In this document: one piece after another, positions 14,925 through 21,997 of the stretch
Layout: each line of letters starts with the position of its first letter
Numbering within the stretch: the first letter of the stretch is position 1
Source: Patescibacteria group bacterium
GTDB taxonomy: Bacteria; Patescibacteriota; Patescibacteriia; 2-12-FULL-60-25
Assembly: GCA_029004215.1 (NCBI GenBank)
Contig: JAQULH010000004.1
Location: 1 to 34,994 of the forward strand
Reading direction: 5' to 3'
DNA: 34,994 nucleotides
The notes under the pieces: model-generated
Told to the model about the DNA's origin: nothing
Database searches by the model: none
The model's input: only the letters and a program-made list of their open reading frames with translations
Made by a program: the position numbers and the translations under genes

Positions 14925-15827
14925 CTAGATTCCCAATTCTAAAACCACAATCTCCGGTGGGCAAAGCAGGCGGGCGCGGCATAAAACTTCGCCCAATCCC
15001 CTGGTAATAAAAGTTGGAATGCCATTGATGACCTTGCGGCCCATATCCACCCGCCGACCGAGCTTTGAAGGCACAACCAAGCAACCGATTAAGGGAAATC
15101 TGATCTGGCCTCCGTGAGTATGGCCACAAAGCACTAAATCAGCCTGGCCTTCGGACAAGTCAAGCAAAGCATCTGGCTCGTGGGCCAAAGCTACTAAAGG
15201 TTTTTCAGTTATCCTTTTGGAAATCTTTGGCGCTCCGTACAAAGTTTCGTCTAAGCCGGCCAACTGCAACTCCAATCCTTGAAAAGAAATCATCTTGGTC
15301 TCGTTAGTCAAGCTCTCAAATCCCCAGGCAGACAACTGTTCTTTGACAATCTGTGGGTCATCCAAATAATCGTGGTTACCCAACACAAAATATTTGCCAT
15401 GCCTCATGTCTAATTTTGCCAAACACTGAAGCTTGTCCAAGTGCGACGCGTCGCAAACAGAAAAATCTCCGCCGACTAGCAAGAGTTCCGGATCAATCTC
15501 TTTGATCATGGAACACAACTTTTTATACCAGGCTTCTGATTTATTACTTCCAGCATGCAAGTCCGCAATGTAGACAGCCTTAAGCCAGGCCTGGGGTGAC
15601 TTAGACAAAGCTTCGCGCAAATGTGTGGTTTTCAATCGTTTGGGCGCTATCCAAATACCATAAGCCAACAAAACCAGACAAAGAGCCATCAAATAAGACA
15701 GCCAAAGCCAAGCTCCGCCCAACCACCAGCCAAGGCTGGCCAAAGCCAAACCCAACAAAGCCAAGATGGCCATGGCTGCATCGAAAAGGACAAAGGATTG
15801 GTTGTTGGTTTGTAAATTAAGTTTCAT
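14925..15827 (-). CDS. Membrane-anchored calcineurin-like metallophosphoesterase
   Basis: 300 residues. Two N-terminal membrane spans (about 15-33 and 37-60) precede a catalytic domain with the metallophosphoesterase motifs YIADLHAGS (86-94), GGDFS (119-123), GNHDY (150-154), ALAHEPD and CGHTHGGQIRFP. This set of DxH, GD, GNHD and GHxHGG defines a dinuclear metal site. The arrangement with N-terminal spans and GHTHGGQ is like YkuE/YaeI-type enzymes, some of which hydrolyse UDP-diacylglucosamine or other lipid-linked phosphates; the substrate here is unknown. The start at 15827 overlaps the gap stop as TAATG, so the two are translationally coupled. The upstream-extended ORF beginning at 15884 lies inside gap and is rejected. 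Confidence 0.88.
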   Translation of the reverse strand: MKLNLQTNNQSFVLFDAAMAILALLGLALASLGWWLGGAWLWLSYLMALCLVLLAYGIWIAPKRLKTTHLREALSKSPQAWLKAVYIADLHAGSNKSEAWYKKLCSMIKEIDPELLLVGGDFSVCDASHLDKLQCLAKLDMRHGKYFVLGNHDYLDDPQIVKEQLSAWGFESLTNETKMISFQGLELQLAGLDETLYGAPKISKRITEKPLVALAHEPDALLDLSEGQADLVLCGHTHGGQIRFPLIGCLVVPSKLGRRVDMGRKVINGIPTFITRGLGEVLCRARLLCPPEIVVLELGI

Positions 15828-16831
15828 TATAAGTTCTTGCCGACCACCAGCGCAATCTCGGCCAAACGCATGGAATAGCCCCACTCATTGTCATACCAGG
15901 CAACCACTTTAACCAAATCACCATCAATGACATTGGTCATGGCCAAATCAACGATACAGGAATGCGAATTGCCCACGATATCAGATGAGACAAGAGGTTC
16001 TTCTGTCACTGTCAGCACGCCCTTCCACCGATTTTTGCGCGCTTCTTGCTTAAAGACCTTATTGATCTGGTCAATCGTAACTTTTTTGCGAGTCACGGCC
16101 GTGATGTCTGAAATGGAACCAACTGCCACCGGCACGCGGATGGATATGCCGTCGAATTTGTTTTTTAAACTGGTAATGACTTCTGTCACGGCCAAAGCTG
16201 CACCAGTGGTCGTCGGAACAATATTTTCAGCTGCTGCCCGGGCGCGCCGCAGATCTTTGTGCGGGCCATCTTGCAAAACCTGGTCGGCGGTGTAAGCATG
16301 CACGGTCGTCATCATGGATTTCTTTATGCCAAAATGTTCCTTAAGCACAGCCATGACCGGCGCAATACAGTTAGTAGTACAAGAAGCGTTATTGATGATC
16401 TTACTCTTCTTGCCCGCATCTTTTTGATTCAGACCTATGACATAAGTCGGCACTCCCCTGCCTTCTGCCGGCGCACTGATGATGACGCGCTTGGCCCCTG
16501 CCTTAAGGTGCGGTGAAGCCTTCTCATACGTCCGGAAACGGCCCGTGCACTCCAAGACAACATCTACCTTAAGCTTGCCCCAAGGCAAAGCTGTTGGGTC
16601 TTTTTCGGCATAAACCGGCACGTGTTTGCCTTCAATCACTAAAGCGTCTTTCGTGTAGTCCACCTCTTTGTCATAAAGGCCATAGCTCGTATCGTGCTTG
16701 AGCAAGAAAGCCAAAGTTTTAGTGTCGGTCAGGTCATTGATGGCCACGACATTAAAGCCCTTCATGCCAAAACCCGCCTTAAAGACGCCCCGGCCTATGC
16801 GGCCAAAACCATTGATTGCAATGTTTGTCAT
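15827..16831 (-). CDS. gap: Glyceraldehyde-3-phosphate dehydrogenase (type I)
   Basis: Oxidises glyceraldehyde-3-phosphate to 1,3-bisphosphoglycerate with NAD. The Rossmann start INGFGRIGRGVFK (6-18) and IND at 31-33 (aspartate typical of NAD preference) are followed by the catalytic signature NNASCTTNCIAP with Cys151, then MMTTVHAYTADQ containing the catalytic histidine, RRARAAAENIVPTTTGAA, and the closing WYDNEWGYSMR. Length (334) is normal. It starts 8 bp after the upstream membrane-anchored protein gene with no Shine-Dalgarno and ends with a TAATG overlap into the metallophosphoesterase. With pgk and eno it forms three enzymes of lower glycolysis on the same strand. Confidence 0.98.
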   Translation of the reverse strand: MTNIAINGFGRIGRGVFKAGFGMKGFNVVAINDLTDTKTLAFLLKHDTSYGLYDKEVDYTKDALVIEGKHVPVYAEKDPTALPWGKLKVDVVLECTGRFRTYEKASPHLKAGAKRVIISAPAEGRGVPTYVIGLNQKDAGKKSKIINNASCTTNCIAPVMAVLKEHFGIKKSMMTTVHAYTADQVLQDGPHKDLRRARAAAENIVPTTTGAALAVTEVITSLKNKFDGISIRVPVAVGSISDITAVTRKKVTIDQINKVFKQEARKNRWKGVLTVTEEPLVSSDIVGNSHSCIVDLAMTNVIDGDLVKVVAWYDNEWGYSMRLAEIALVVGKNL

Positions 16832-16839
16832 AGATAAAA

Positions 16840-17664
16840 TTATTTAACCTTAACGTGGACTTCTCCGCTTTCGGTCGTGCCGGTCATGTCAGTAATATAC
16901 TCCTTGATAAACAAGTTCTTGGCATCCTGCCAACGTATTGCTGCCACTCCGGTCTGGCCCATGAAGGTGCGATGAGCCTTAGCCTTGGCTCCTGAAACAA
17001 CTTTATCTTCCTTAAGGTTAACAATCATCAGGTCCTGCATATCGTTGTTTATGAAGCTGGCATAAGCCGCATATTTATAATCCGGGGAAAAAACCGCCCC
17101 AACCGGCACAGAAGAGCTTTCTATGACACTGCCATCTTTGGTGTCGTACAGCCAGATACGTCGGTCATTGGCATTGCGGCCAGAACCAAAAGCCCAAGCC
17201 CCAAAGACAATGTGTTGCCCTCCCACGCTTAACTCAATAGGTTGGAGCAGCTCATTGGTCATGGGCGCGCCCGGCAACCGTCTTAAGCTCGGGATGATGA
17301 TCTGTTTCGAGCCATCCGCAGCCAAACGATAAAGGCCGGCATCATCGCAAGCTCCGGTAAAACTCGGGGCACAGGCTTGGTAAGCAAGATAAAGGCCGGA
17401 AACATCTGATGCTTGGTATAAATATTGTGTTTGATTGGCGTTGCTTTCCTGGTCAACTTTGACTCCCAGGTTATTCAAAAACAAAGCCATGCTGATCTGT
17501 TGCCGATATAGCAAGGTTGTAATTGATCCCATGATAAAGACTCCTGCAAACAGAAAAAGGAAAGCAAAGAAAACCCAGAAAGACCGACGCTTATAAGTGG
17601 GTTCGCATTGGCATGCTGGCTTGGCGGCAACGGCCGCGGAAGAACGAGCTCTCTTGATTGGCAT
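16840..17664 (-). CDS. Membrane-anchored, possibly beta-propeller protein
   Basis: 274 residues, no family assigned. A basic N-terminus with a CxC (KPACQCEPTYKRR) precedes one transmembrane helix (FWVFFAFLFLFAGVFIMG, about 30-50), giving an N-in, C-out topology. The exported part resembles TolB/WD40-type repeats: short strands around GLYRLAADGSKQIII, RRIWLYDTKDGSVIESS, VFSPDYKYAAYASF and LMIVNLKEDKVV, so part of a beta-propeller is plausible but not proven. CAPSFTGACDD may form a disulphide. The ATG at 17664 is preferred; the upstream extension runs into the trxA terminator. It ends 8 bp before gap and is presumably co-transcribed with it. Confidence 0.75.
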   Translation of the reverse strand: MPIKRARSSAAVAAKPACQCEPTYKRRSFWVFFAFLFLFAGVFIMGSITTLLYRQQISMALFLNNLGVKVDQESNANQTQYLYQASDVSGLYLAYQACAPSFTGACDDAGLYRLAADGSKQIIIPSLRRLPGAPMTNELLQPIELSVGGQHIVFGAWAFGSGRNANDRRIWLYDTKDGSVIESSSVPVGAVFSPDYKYAAYASFINNDMQDLMIVNLKEDKVVSGAKAKAHRTFMGQTGVAAIRWQDAKNLFIKEYITDMTGTTESGEVHVKVK

Positions 17665-17686
17665 ATATATGGTTTGGGAAGGATCT

Positions 17687-17714
17687 AAAAATCCCCTCCT
17701 ATTAGGGAGAGGAT
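17687..17714 (-). terminator. Terminator after trxA
   Basis: On the minus strand ATCCTCTCC pairs with GGAGGGGAT (9 bp including one G-U), loop of about five nt, then TTTTTAG. It ends about 23 bp before the next start, separating trxA from the gap operon. Confidence 0.8.
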
Positions 17715-17741
17715 ACCATAAACGCATTGACTTAGTAACTA

Positions 17742-18059
17742 TCAGGCATGTGCCAGGATTTTTTCTTTCAAAACCTCTTTAGTCATGCCACCCACCAGCT
17801 GGTCAACGACCTTGCCGTCTTTAAAGATCAAAAAGGTCGGGATAGACATGATATTAAACTGGCCGGCCAACCCGGAATTTTCATCCACATTGAGTTTGGC
17901 GATCTTGGCTTTGTCTTTTATCTCCTCAGCCAGTTCTTCGACTATGGGGGCCATCATGCGGCACGGGCCGCACCAAGGTGCCCAAAAATCCACTAAGACC
18001 GGCAAATTTGACTTCATGACCTCGCTCTCAAAATTGTCCTGTGTGATTTCGATCTCCAT
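17742..18059 (-). CDS. trxA: Thioredoxin
   Basis: A small dithiol-disulphide oxidoreductase that keeps cytoplasmic thiols reduced. 105 residues, typical length. The active site DFWAPWCGPCRMM has WCGPC at 29-33, the cis-proline loop is MSIPTF near residue 74, and the C-terminal helix is KEVLKEKIL. There is no signal peptide. The upstream region is a block of 7-nt periodic repeats that ends 12 nt before the ATG; a TATCCC box 6 nt before the ATG could serve as a weak -10 with no leader. A terminator follows. The nearby exported cysteine-rich proteins could be clients indirectly, but nothing in the sequence shows this. Confidence 0.97.
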   Translation of the reverse strand: MEIEITQDNFESEVMKSNLPVLVDFWAPWCGPCRMMAPIVEELAEEIKDKAKIAKLNVDENSGLAGQFNIMSIPTFLIFKDGKVVDQLVGGMTKEVLKEKILAHA

Positions 18060-18071
18060 AATATTGGGATA

Positions 18072-18167
18072 GCGAATGTCGAATATCGAATGTCGAATAT
18101 CGATGGATCATGTTCGAGATTCGATATTCAGCGAGCTCAGTGCGAGCGGATATTCGATATTCGATGG
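18072..18167. repeat. TCGAATA-type 7-nt periodic repeat block between infB and trxA
   Basis: From 18072 the sequence parses as GCGAATG, TCGAATA, TCGAATG, TCGAATA, TCGATGG, ATCATGT, TCGAGAT, TCGATAT with exact 7-nt spacing. After an interruption, TCGATAT and TCGATGG recur at 18154-18167. Left units (CGAATA) and right units (ATTCG) are partly complementary, so it can fold on itself. It fills almost the whole intergenic space. Confidence 0.85.
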
Positions 18168-18175
18168 TTTATGAG

Positions 18176-20209
18176 TTAGCGTTGAATTTCAACTTTGCGT
18201 ATTTTAGTCTCTTCGCTGAAAATTTCCAACCTGTCGCCTGTTTGTAATTTTTCCTTGCCCCGGTAAGAGATGCCGCACTCCTGTCCGGAATGCACTTCTT
18301 TGACCTTTTCCTTGCCAACTTGCAGCGATTCGACCACGCCCTCACCCACTGGCTGCTCTTCCCCGCCGGATTCCTTGCGCCAGACAATCAGCTTAGCTCC
18401 GCTTTGGGCCATGCCCTGCCTGATCTTACAGCCGACAACCATCCTGTCTTTTTCCGTGCGGAAAACAGCCACCACTTCCCCACTGCCCAGCGGCGTGCGG
18501 ATGACCTCAGGCGGCAAAAGCTTGTTTAAGCGGGCGACGACATCATCAATCAATTCGTAAATGATTTTGACTTGCTTGACCTCAACCTTTTTTTCGCGGG
18601 CCATGGCTGCGGCGGCCGGCGTGGCGACTGTGTTGAAGCCATAAACGACTGATGGCGTGGCTCCGGCTGCGCTCTCAATATCGCTTTCCGTGATATTGCC
18701 CAAGCCTTTTTTCAAGACTTCAACGCCTACGTATTCATGGTCGATTTTTTCCAGCATGCCCAAAATGGCTTCGAGCGAGCCCAAGACGTCAGCTTTGACC
18801 ACAATGTTAAGCATGATCTTCTTTTGCTCGCCTTCCTTGCCTTCTGCCTTAGGCGCCTTGATGGCCGTGAACTGGTTGGCAATCTGCTGGCTGGTCTTAG
18901 CCTTTCTCTCCAACTTATGGAAATCCTCTGGAACTTCAACAATATCACCCACGGCCGGAGCGACCTTAAAGCCCAAAACTTTAACTGGCACACCCGGGCC
19001 GGCTGCGTCCAACAATTTTCCGTTCCAATCGCGCATGGCGCGCACGCGGCCATAAAGGTTACCGCCCATGCCCAACCAATCATTGCGGTGCAAGGTGCCT
19101 GTCTGAACCAAAATGGTGGACACTGGCCCTTCAGCCTTGTCCACGTGTGATTCAATGATGGTGCCGGCAGCCAAACGGTTCGGATCAGCCTTAATTTGGT
19201 CGGCGTTCATGTCAGCAATCAGCAAAATCATTTCCAAAAGGTCATCAATGCCAACACCCTGCTTGGCGGAAATCTTAACCATGGGCACGGTGCCACCCCA
19301 AGCTTCGGTTGTCACGCCATACTCGGCGAGCTGCGCCAAAACGCGATCCGGATCAGCTTCGGGTTTGTCAATTTTATTCAAAGCCACGATAAACGGCAGG
19401 TGCGCCGCATGGATAATGTCGATGACTTCCTTGGTCTGCGGTTGTACGCCGTCATCTGCAGCTACGACTAAGATGGCGATGTCAGCGACTTTAGCACCGC
19501 GCGAGCGCATGACAGTAAAAGCCTCATGACCCGGAGTGTCAATGAAAGTCATCATGCGGCCCTTGCGCTGAACCTGGTAAGCGCCGATGTGCTGCGTAAT
19601 GCCGCCGGCTTCGCCTTCCATGACATTGGTCTTGCGGATGGCATCCAAAGTCCTGGTCTTGCCGTGGTCAACGTGGCCCATGACTACCACCACTGGCGGA
19701 CGGGAAGCTGTTTTTTCAACTGTCTGTGAATCTAAAATTTCTTTGAGCCTGTCTTGCGCCTGCACTGACTCGTGGCTTTCTGCGCCAGCCGCTTCTCGTT
19801 TGGCTTCGAACCCAAGCTCGTCGGCAATGATGGCCGCTGTCTCAAAATCAAGGCGTTCGTTCTGTGAAGCCAAGATGCCGGCTCGCATCAACTCTTGAAT
19901 GACGCGCGTTACAGGCAGGTTCATCTTACCGGCCAACTCACGGACGATAATGATCTCGGGCAATAAAACTTCTTTTTTAGCACCTGATTCGGCCGCCAGC
20001 TTATCCTTTGTTTGCTGGCTGGTAGAAAGCAATTGTCCGCGCAACCGGTCACGCCTGGCTTTTTCAATCCATTTGCGGAAAATCTTTTCCGCCATGATGT
20101 TGTCGATCTTGATGGCTCGAGCTCCAATATCAAAACCTAACTCAGGGAGTTTATCCAAGAGCTCTTGCGGGGTCACCTTAAGGCGACGGGCCAAATCACT
20201 GACGTTCAT
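18176..20209 (-). CDS. infB: Translation initiation factor IF-2
   Basis: GTPase that delivers initiator tRNA to the 30S subunit and promotes subunit joining. An IF2_N-type helical module sits at the N-terminus (MNVSDLARRLKVTPQELL), a second at about 84-125, then the G domain with G1 GHVDHGKT (178-185), G3 DTPGH (224-228) and G4 NKID (278-281). C-terminal domains end with GYRGKEK-like features and a C2 barrel. At 677 residues it is a short form lacking the long linker of E. coli IF-2. The start at 20209 is fixed by a strong promoter whose -10 ends 6 nt upstream; the longer ORF reaching 20311 would run through the promoter and the tsf terminator. Confidence 0.96.
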   Translation of the reverse strand: MNVSDLARRLKVTPQELLDKLPELGFDIGARAIKIDNIMAEKIFRKWIEKARRDRLRGQLLSTSQQTKDKLAAESGAKKEVLLPEIIIVRELAGKMNLPVTRVIQELMRAGILASQNERLDFETAAIIADELGFEAKREAAGAESHESVQAQDRLKEILDSQTVEKTASRPPVVVVMGHVDHGKTRTLDAIRKTNVMEGEAGGITQHIGAYQVQRKGRMMTFIDTPGHEAFTVMRSRGAKVADIAILVVAADDGVQPQTKEVIDIIHAAHLPFIVALNKIDKPEADPDRVLAQLAEYGVTTEAWGGTVPMVKISAKQGVGIDDLLEMILLIADMNADQIKADPNRLAAGTIIESHVDKAEGPVSTILVQTGTLHRNDWLGMGGNLYGRVRAMRDWNGKLLDAAGPGVPVKVLGFKVAPAVGDIVEVPEDFHKLERKAKTSQQIANQFTAIKAPKAEGKEGEQKKIMLNIVVKADVLGSLEAILGMLEKIDHEYVGVEVLKKGLGNITESDIESAAGATPSVVYGFNTVATPAAAAMAREKKVEVKQVKIIYELIDDVVARLNKLLPPEVIRTPLGSGEVVAVFRTEKDRMVVGCKIRQGMAQSGAKLIVWRKESGGEEQPVGEGVVESLQVGKEKVKEVHSGQECGISYRGKEKLQTGDRLEIFSEETKIRKVEIQR

Positions 20210-20215
20210 GGCGGC

Positions 20216-20244
20216 ATGATAGGCTTTTAAGCCCCAATCGTCAA
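20216..20244 (-). promoter_or_regulatory. infB promoter, leaderless
   Basis: TTGACG (20244 to 20239), 17-bp spacer, TATCAT (20221 to 20216), then GCCGCC and ATG. Standard spacing places +1 on the A of the infB ATG, so the mRNA should have no leader. It is the clearest full promoter linked to a leaderless start in the window. Confidence 0.85.
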
Positions 20245-20262
20245 GATTTAGTGATGGTTGAG

Positions 20263-20299
20263 ATAAAAACGACCGCCTTGTCAATGCATGGCGGCCGTT
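20263..20299 (-). terminator. Terminator after tsf
   Basis: AACGGCCGCC pairs with GGCGGTCGTT (10 bp, one G-U), followed by TTTTTATC on the minus strand. It separates the rpsB-tsf operon from infB. Confidence 0.85.
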
Positions 20300-20316
20300 A
20301 TTTTTGAACAACAGGA

Positions 20317-20925
20317 TTACGAGATTGTCCCCTTCTTACCGAGTTCCCAGCGGACAAAACGGGCAATGACGATTTTCTCGCCGATCTTGGCGATCTTATC
20401 GTTAACCATCTGTTCGATTGTCTTTTCCTCATCCTTGAAGAAGGCTTGCTTGGTCAAGCAAACCTCGTTAGTCCATTTGTCGAGCTTGCCTAGCACAATC
20501 TTAGCTTTCATTTCTTCTGGTTTGTTGTCGCCGGAGACTTCTTCCAAAAACATTTGGCGTTGACGTTCCAGGTCAGCCGATGGAATTGTTTCCGGTGAAA
20601 GGAAATCCGGGTTCATGGCAGCTACCTGCATGGCCAAGTCATTGGCAAAAGCCACGAAGTCTTCGTTGCGTGCCACAAAATCAGACTCGCATTGCAGCTC
20701 GAGCATGGCGCCCATTCTTTTGTTGTGATGTAAGTAAGTGGCAATCAAGCCTTCGGCTGTTGTGCGTTCAGCTGTTTTTTGGGCGGCTTTGATTTCACCC
20801 ATCTTACGGAGCTCTTCCAAGGCCTTTTCCATGTCGCCATTGGCCAAGTCTAAAGCTTTTTTGCAGGCCATCATGCCCGCGTTTGTCTTTTCGCGTAATT
20901 CCGCGACTAATTTCATGTCTGTCAT
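20317..20925 (-). CDS. tsf: Elongation factor Ts
   Basis: Nucleotide-exchange factor for EF-Tu. The N-terminal UBA-like domain and signature are clear: LVAELREKTNAGMMACKKALDLANGDMEKALEELR (about 5-39, with the TNAGMMDCKKAL-type motif). ELQCESDFVARNEDF near residue 80 is the core region contacting EF-Tu. At 202 residues it is the short form, as in Thermus, compared with about 290 in E. coli. The start at 20925 is 37 bp after rpsB; in-frame ATG at 20916 is possible. A GGGAGG lies too far upstream (over 20 nt) to act as its Shine-Dalgarno. It is co-transcribed with rpsB, the standard pairing, and ends at a strong terminator. Confidence 0.97.
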   Translation of the reverse strand: MTDMKLVAELREKTNAGMMACKKALDLANGDMEKALEELRKMGEIKAAQKTAERTTAEGLIATYLHHNKRMGAMLELQCESDFVARNEDFVAFANDLAMQVAAMNPDFLSPETIPSADLERQRQMFLEEVSGDNKPEEMKAKIVLGKLDKWTNEVCLTKQAFFKDEEKTIEQMVNDKIAKIGEKIVIARFVRWELGKKGTIS

Positions 20926-20962
20926 AAAGTTCAAAATTATTATTTGTCCTCCCGACCGTTTG

Positions 20963-21730
20963 TTACTTCTTCTCCTGTGGCTTGCGCATGTCGCGCGGGC
21001 CACCTTGGAGCAAGGTACCTGCCAGGCGTGAACGGTTGGCTTCCCATTCATCCTTGCCTTGCTTGCAGGCCTGGCCAACCAATCCGACGATTAAGGTAAT
21101 GGCCTTAACTGCATCGTCATTGGCCGGAATCGGGTAATCAACATCTTTTGGATTAACGTTCGAGTCGCAGATGGCGATGACTTTGATGCCACGGCGGACA
21201 GCCTCGGCCAAAGCAGTCTTATCCTTATGGATATCTTGGATGAAGATGGCGTCAGGGATGCGTGTCATGTCCTGGATACCGCCCACCTTATCTTCCAACA
21301 TCTTGATCTGTTCGCTGAATTTTAATTGTTCGAGTTTTGTGTATTTGCCCAGCTCTCCTTTTTCATGCCTGCGCTTCAAATCCTTAAAGCGCTTCAAGAG
21401 TTGTGCGATGACCGAAAAGTTGGTCATGGTGCCGCCCAGCCAGCGCTTGGTGATGGAAGGCATGCCGGCGTCCTTGGCAGCGGCTTCAACAATCGAGGAA
21501 GCTTGCTTTTTTGTTCCAACGAACAAAACTATTCCGCCGCGCGCGGTTGTTTGCTTGCAGAAAGCCAAAGCCTCTTCCAAAGCCTTAAGAGTGGTCTCTA
21601 CATTAATAATATGGATGCCCTGCCGTGAACCGAACAGGTACTTCTCCATTTTGGGATGCCATTTGGAAGTCCGGTGCCCAAAGTGCACGCCGGCCTCCAG
21701 CATCTCCACGAGTGTGGGTGTCTTAACCAT
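20963..21730 (-). CDS. rpsB: 30S ribosomal protein S2
   Basis: S2 binds late in 30S assembly between head and body, near S1 and S8. The N-terminal LVEMLEAGVHFGHRTSKWHPKM and the later KRWLGGTMTNFSVI and IPDAIFIQDIHKDKTALAEAVRRGIKVIAICDSN..DYPIPANDDA stretches are standard S2 signatures. Length (255) is normal. It is transcribed from a TTGACG promoter with a 171-nt structured leader. The only Shine-Dalgarno candidate (GGAGG, 12 nt before the ATG) overlaps the 3' arm of a TCCGCC/GGCGGA hairpin, suggesting regulated or repeat-disturbed initiation. tsf follows in the usual order. Confidence 0.98.
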   Translation of the reverse strand: MVKTPTLVEMLEAGVHFGHRTSKWHPKMEKYLFGSRQGIHIINVETTLKALEEALAFCKQTTARGGIVLFVGTKKQASSIVEAAAKDAGMPSITKRWLGGTMTNFSVIAQLLKRFKDLKRRHEKGELGKYTKLEQLKFSEQIKMLEDKVGGIQDMTRIPDAIFIQDIHKDKTALAEAVRRGIKVIAICDSNVNPKDVDYPIPANDDAVKAITLIVGLVGQACKQGKDEWEANRSRLAGTLLQGGPRDMRKPQEKK

Positions 21731-21902
21731 ATAGATTTTGATCCTCCGCCTTAGGCGGAAGAGCCTTTTAACCTCCCTTTGGTAAGCTTAGGGACCCCTC
21801 ATAGCTTTAGCGACGTGGGGCAGGCGCCTAAACAAATGGAACCAAGGGTGGGAATTTGTCCCAAGTTAAGGGACATTTAGTTATTAGATTGCCTAATTTG
21901 GC
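21731..21902 (-). promoter_or_regulatory. Long structured rpsB leader
   Basis: About 171 nt from the predicted start to the ATG. Visible helices, 5' to 3': TGTCCC/GGGACA with a 7-nt loop; CCCC/GGGG (21820 to 21795) enclosing CGTCGCTAAAGCTATGA; and the palindrome TCCGCC-TAA-GGCGGA (21759 to 21745), whose 3' arm overlaps the putative Shine-Dalgarno. rpsB leaders bound by S2 are known elsewhere, so autoregulation is plausible, but I cannot match the fold to a named family. The CGCTAAAGCTA hairpin resembles the one in the rplA leader. Confidence 0.5.
21745..21759 (-). repeat. TCCGCC-N3-GGCGGA hairpin over the rpsB ribosome-binding site
   Basis: A perfect 6-bp hairpin with a 3-nt loop. On the mRNA the sequence continues GGCGGAGGATC, so the GGAGG needed for ribosome binding shares bases with the hairpin 3' arm. 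It belongs to the same palindrome family as 13571-13604. Confidence 0.8.
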
Positions 21903-21908
21903 GTGGGG

Positions 21909-21938
21909 AGTTTAGCAGGATAAGCCCTTTTGCGTCAA
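21909..21938 (-). promoter_or_regulatory. rpsB promoter
   Basis: TTGACG (21938 to 21933), 18-bp spacer, extended -10 TGC-TAAACT (TAAACT 21914 to 21909). It starts about a dozen bases beyond the U-tract of the terminator of the upstream lipoprotein gene. Confidence 0.8.
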
Positions 21939-21949
21939 GATTCACAGGT

Positions 21950-21985
21950 AAAAAAGAGGCCTCACGCGCAGGACGCACGCAAGGC
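21950..21985 (-). terminator. Terminator after the first lipoprotein gene
   Basis: GCCTTGCGTG pairs with the 3' arm CGCGTGAGGC (two or three G-U pairs), followed by CTC and a run of six Ts on the minus strand. Nearly the same sequence ends the neighbouring paralogue, showing that the duplication includes the terminator. Confidence 0.85.
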
Positions 21986-21997
21986 TTCGGAGGTGGG

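Noticed and set aside
15828-15884. Upstream extension of the metallophosphoesterase
   Set aside because: The extra 19 residues are encoded inside gap; the TAATG overlap at 15827 gives a natural start.
20210-20311. 34-residue N-terminal extension of IF-2
   Set aside because: It would be encoded by the infB promoter and the tsf terminator, and the IF2_N module begins at the 20209 ATG.
20926-21078. 51-residue N-terminal extension of EF-Ts
   Set aside because: It overlaps the 3' end of rpsB and does not resemble EF-Ts; family starts match MTDMKLVAELREKT.
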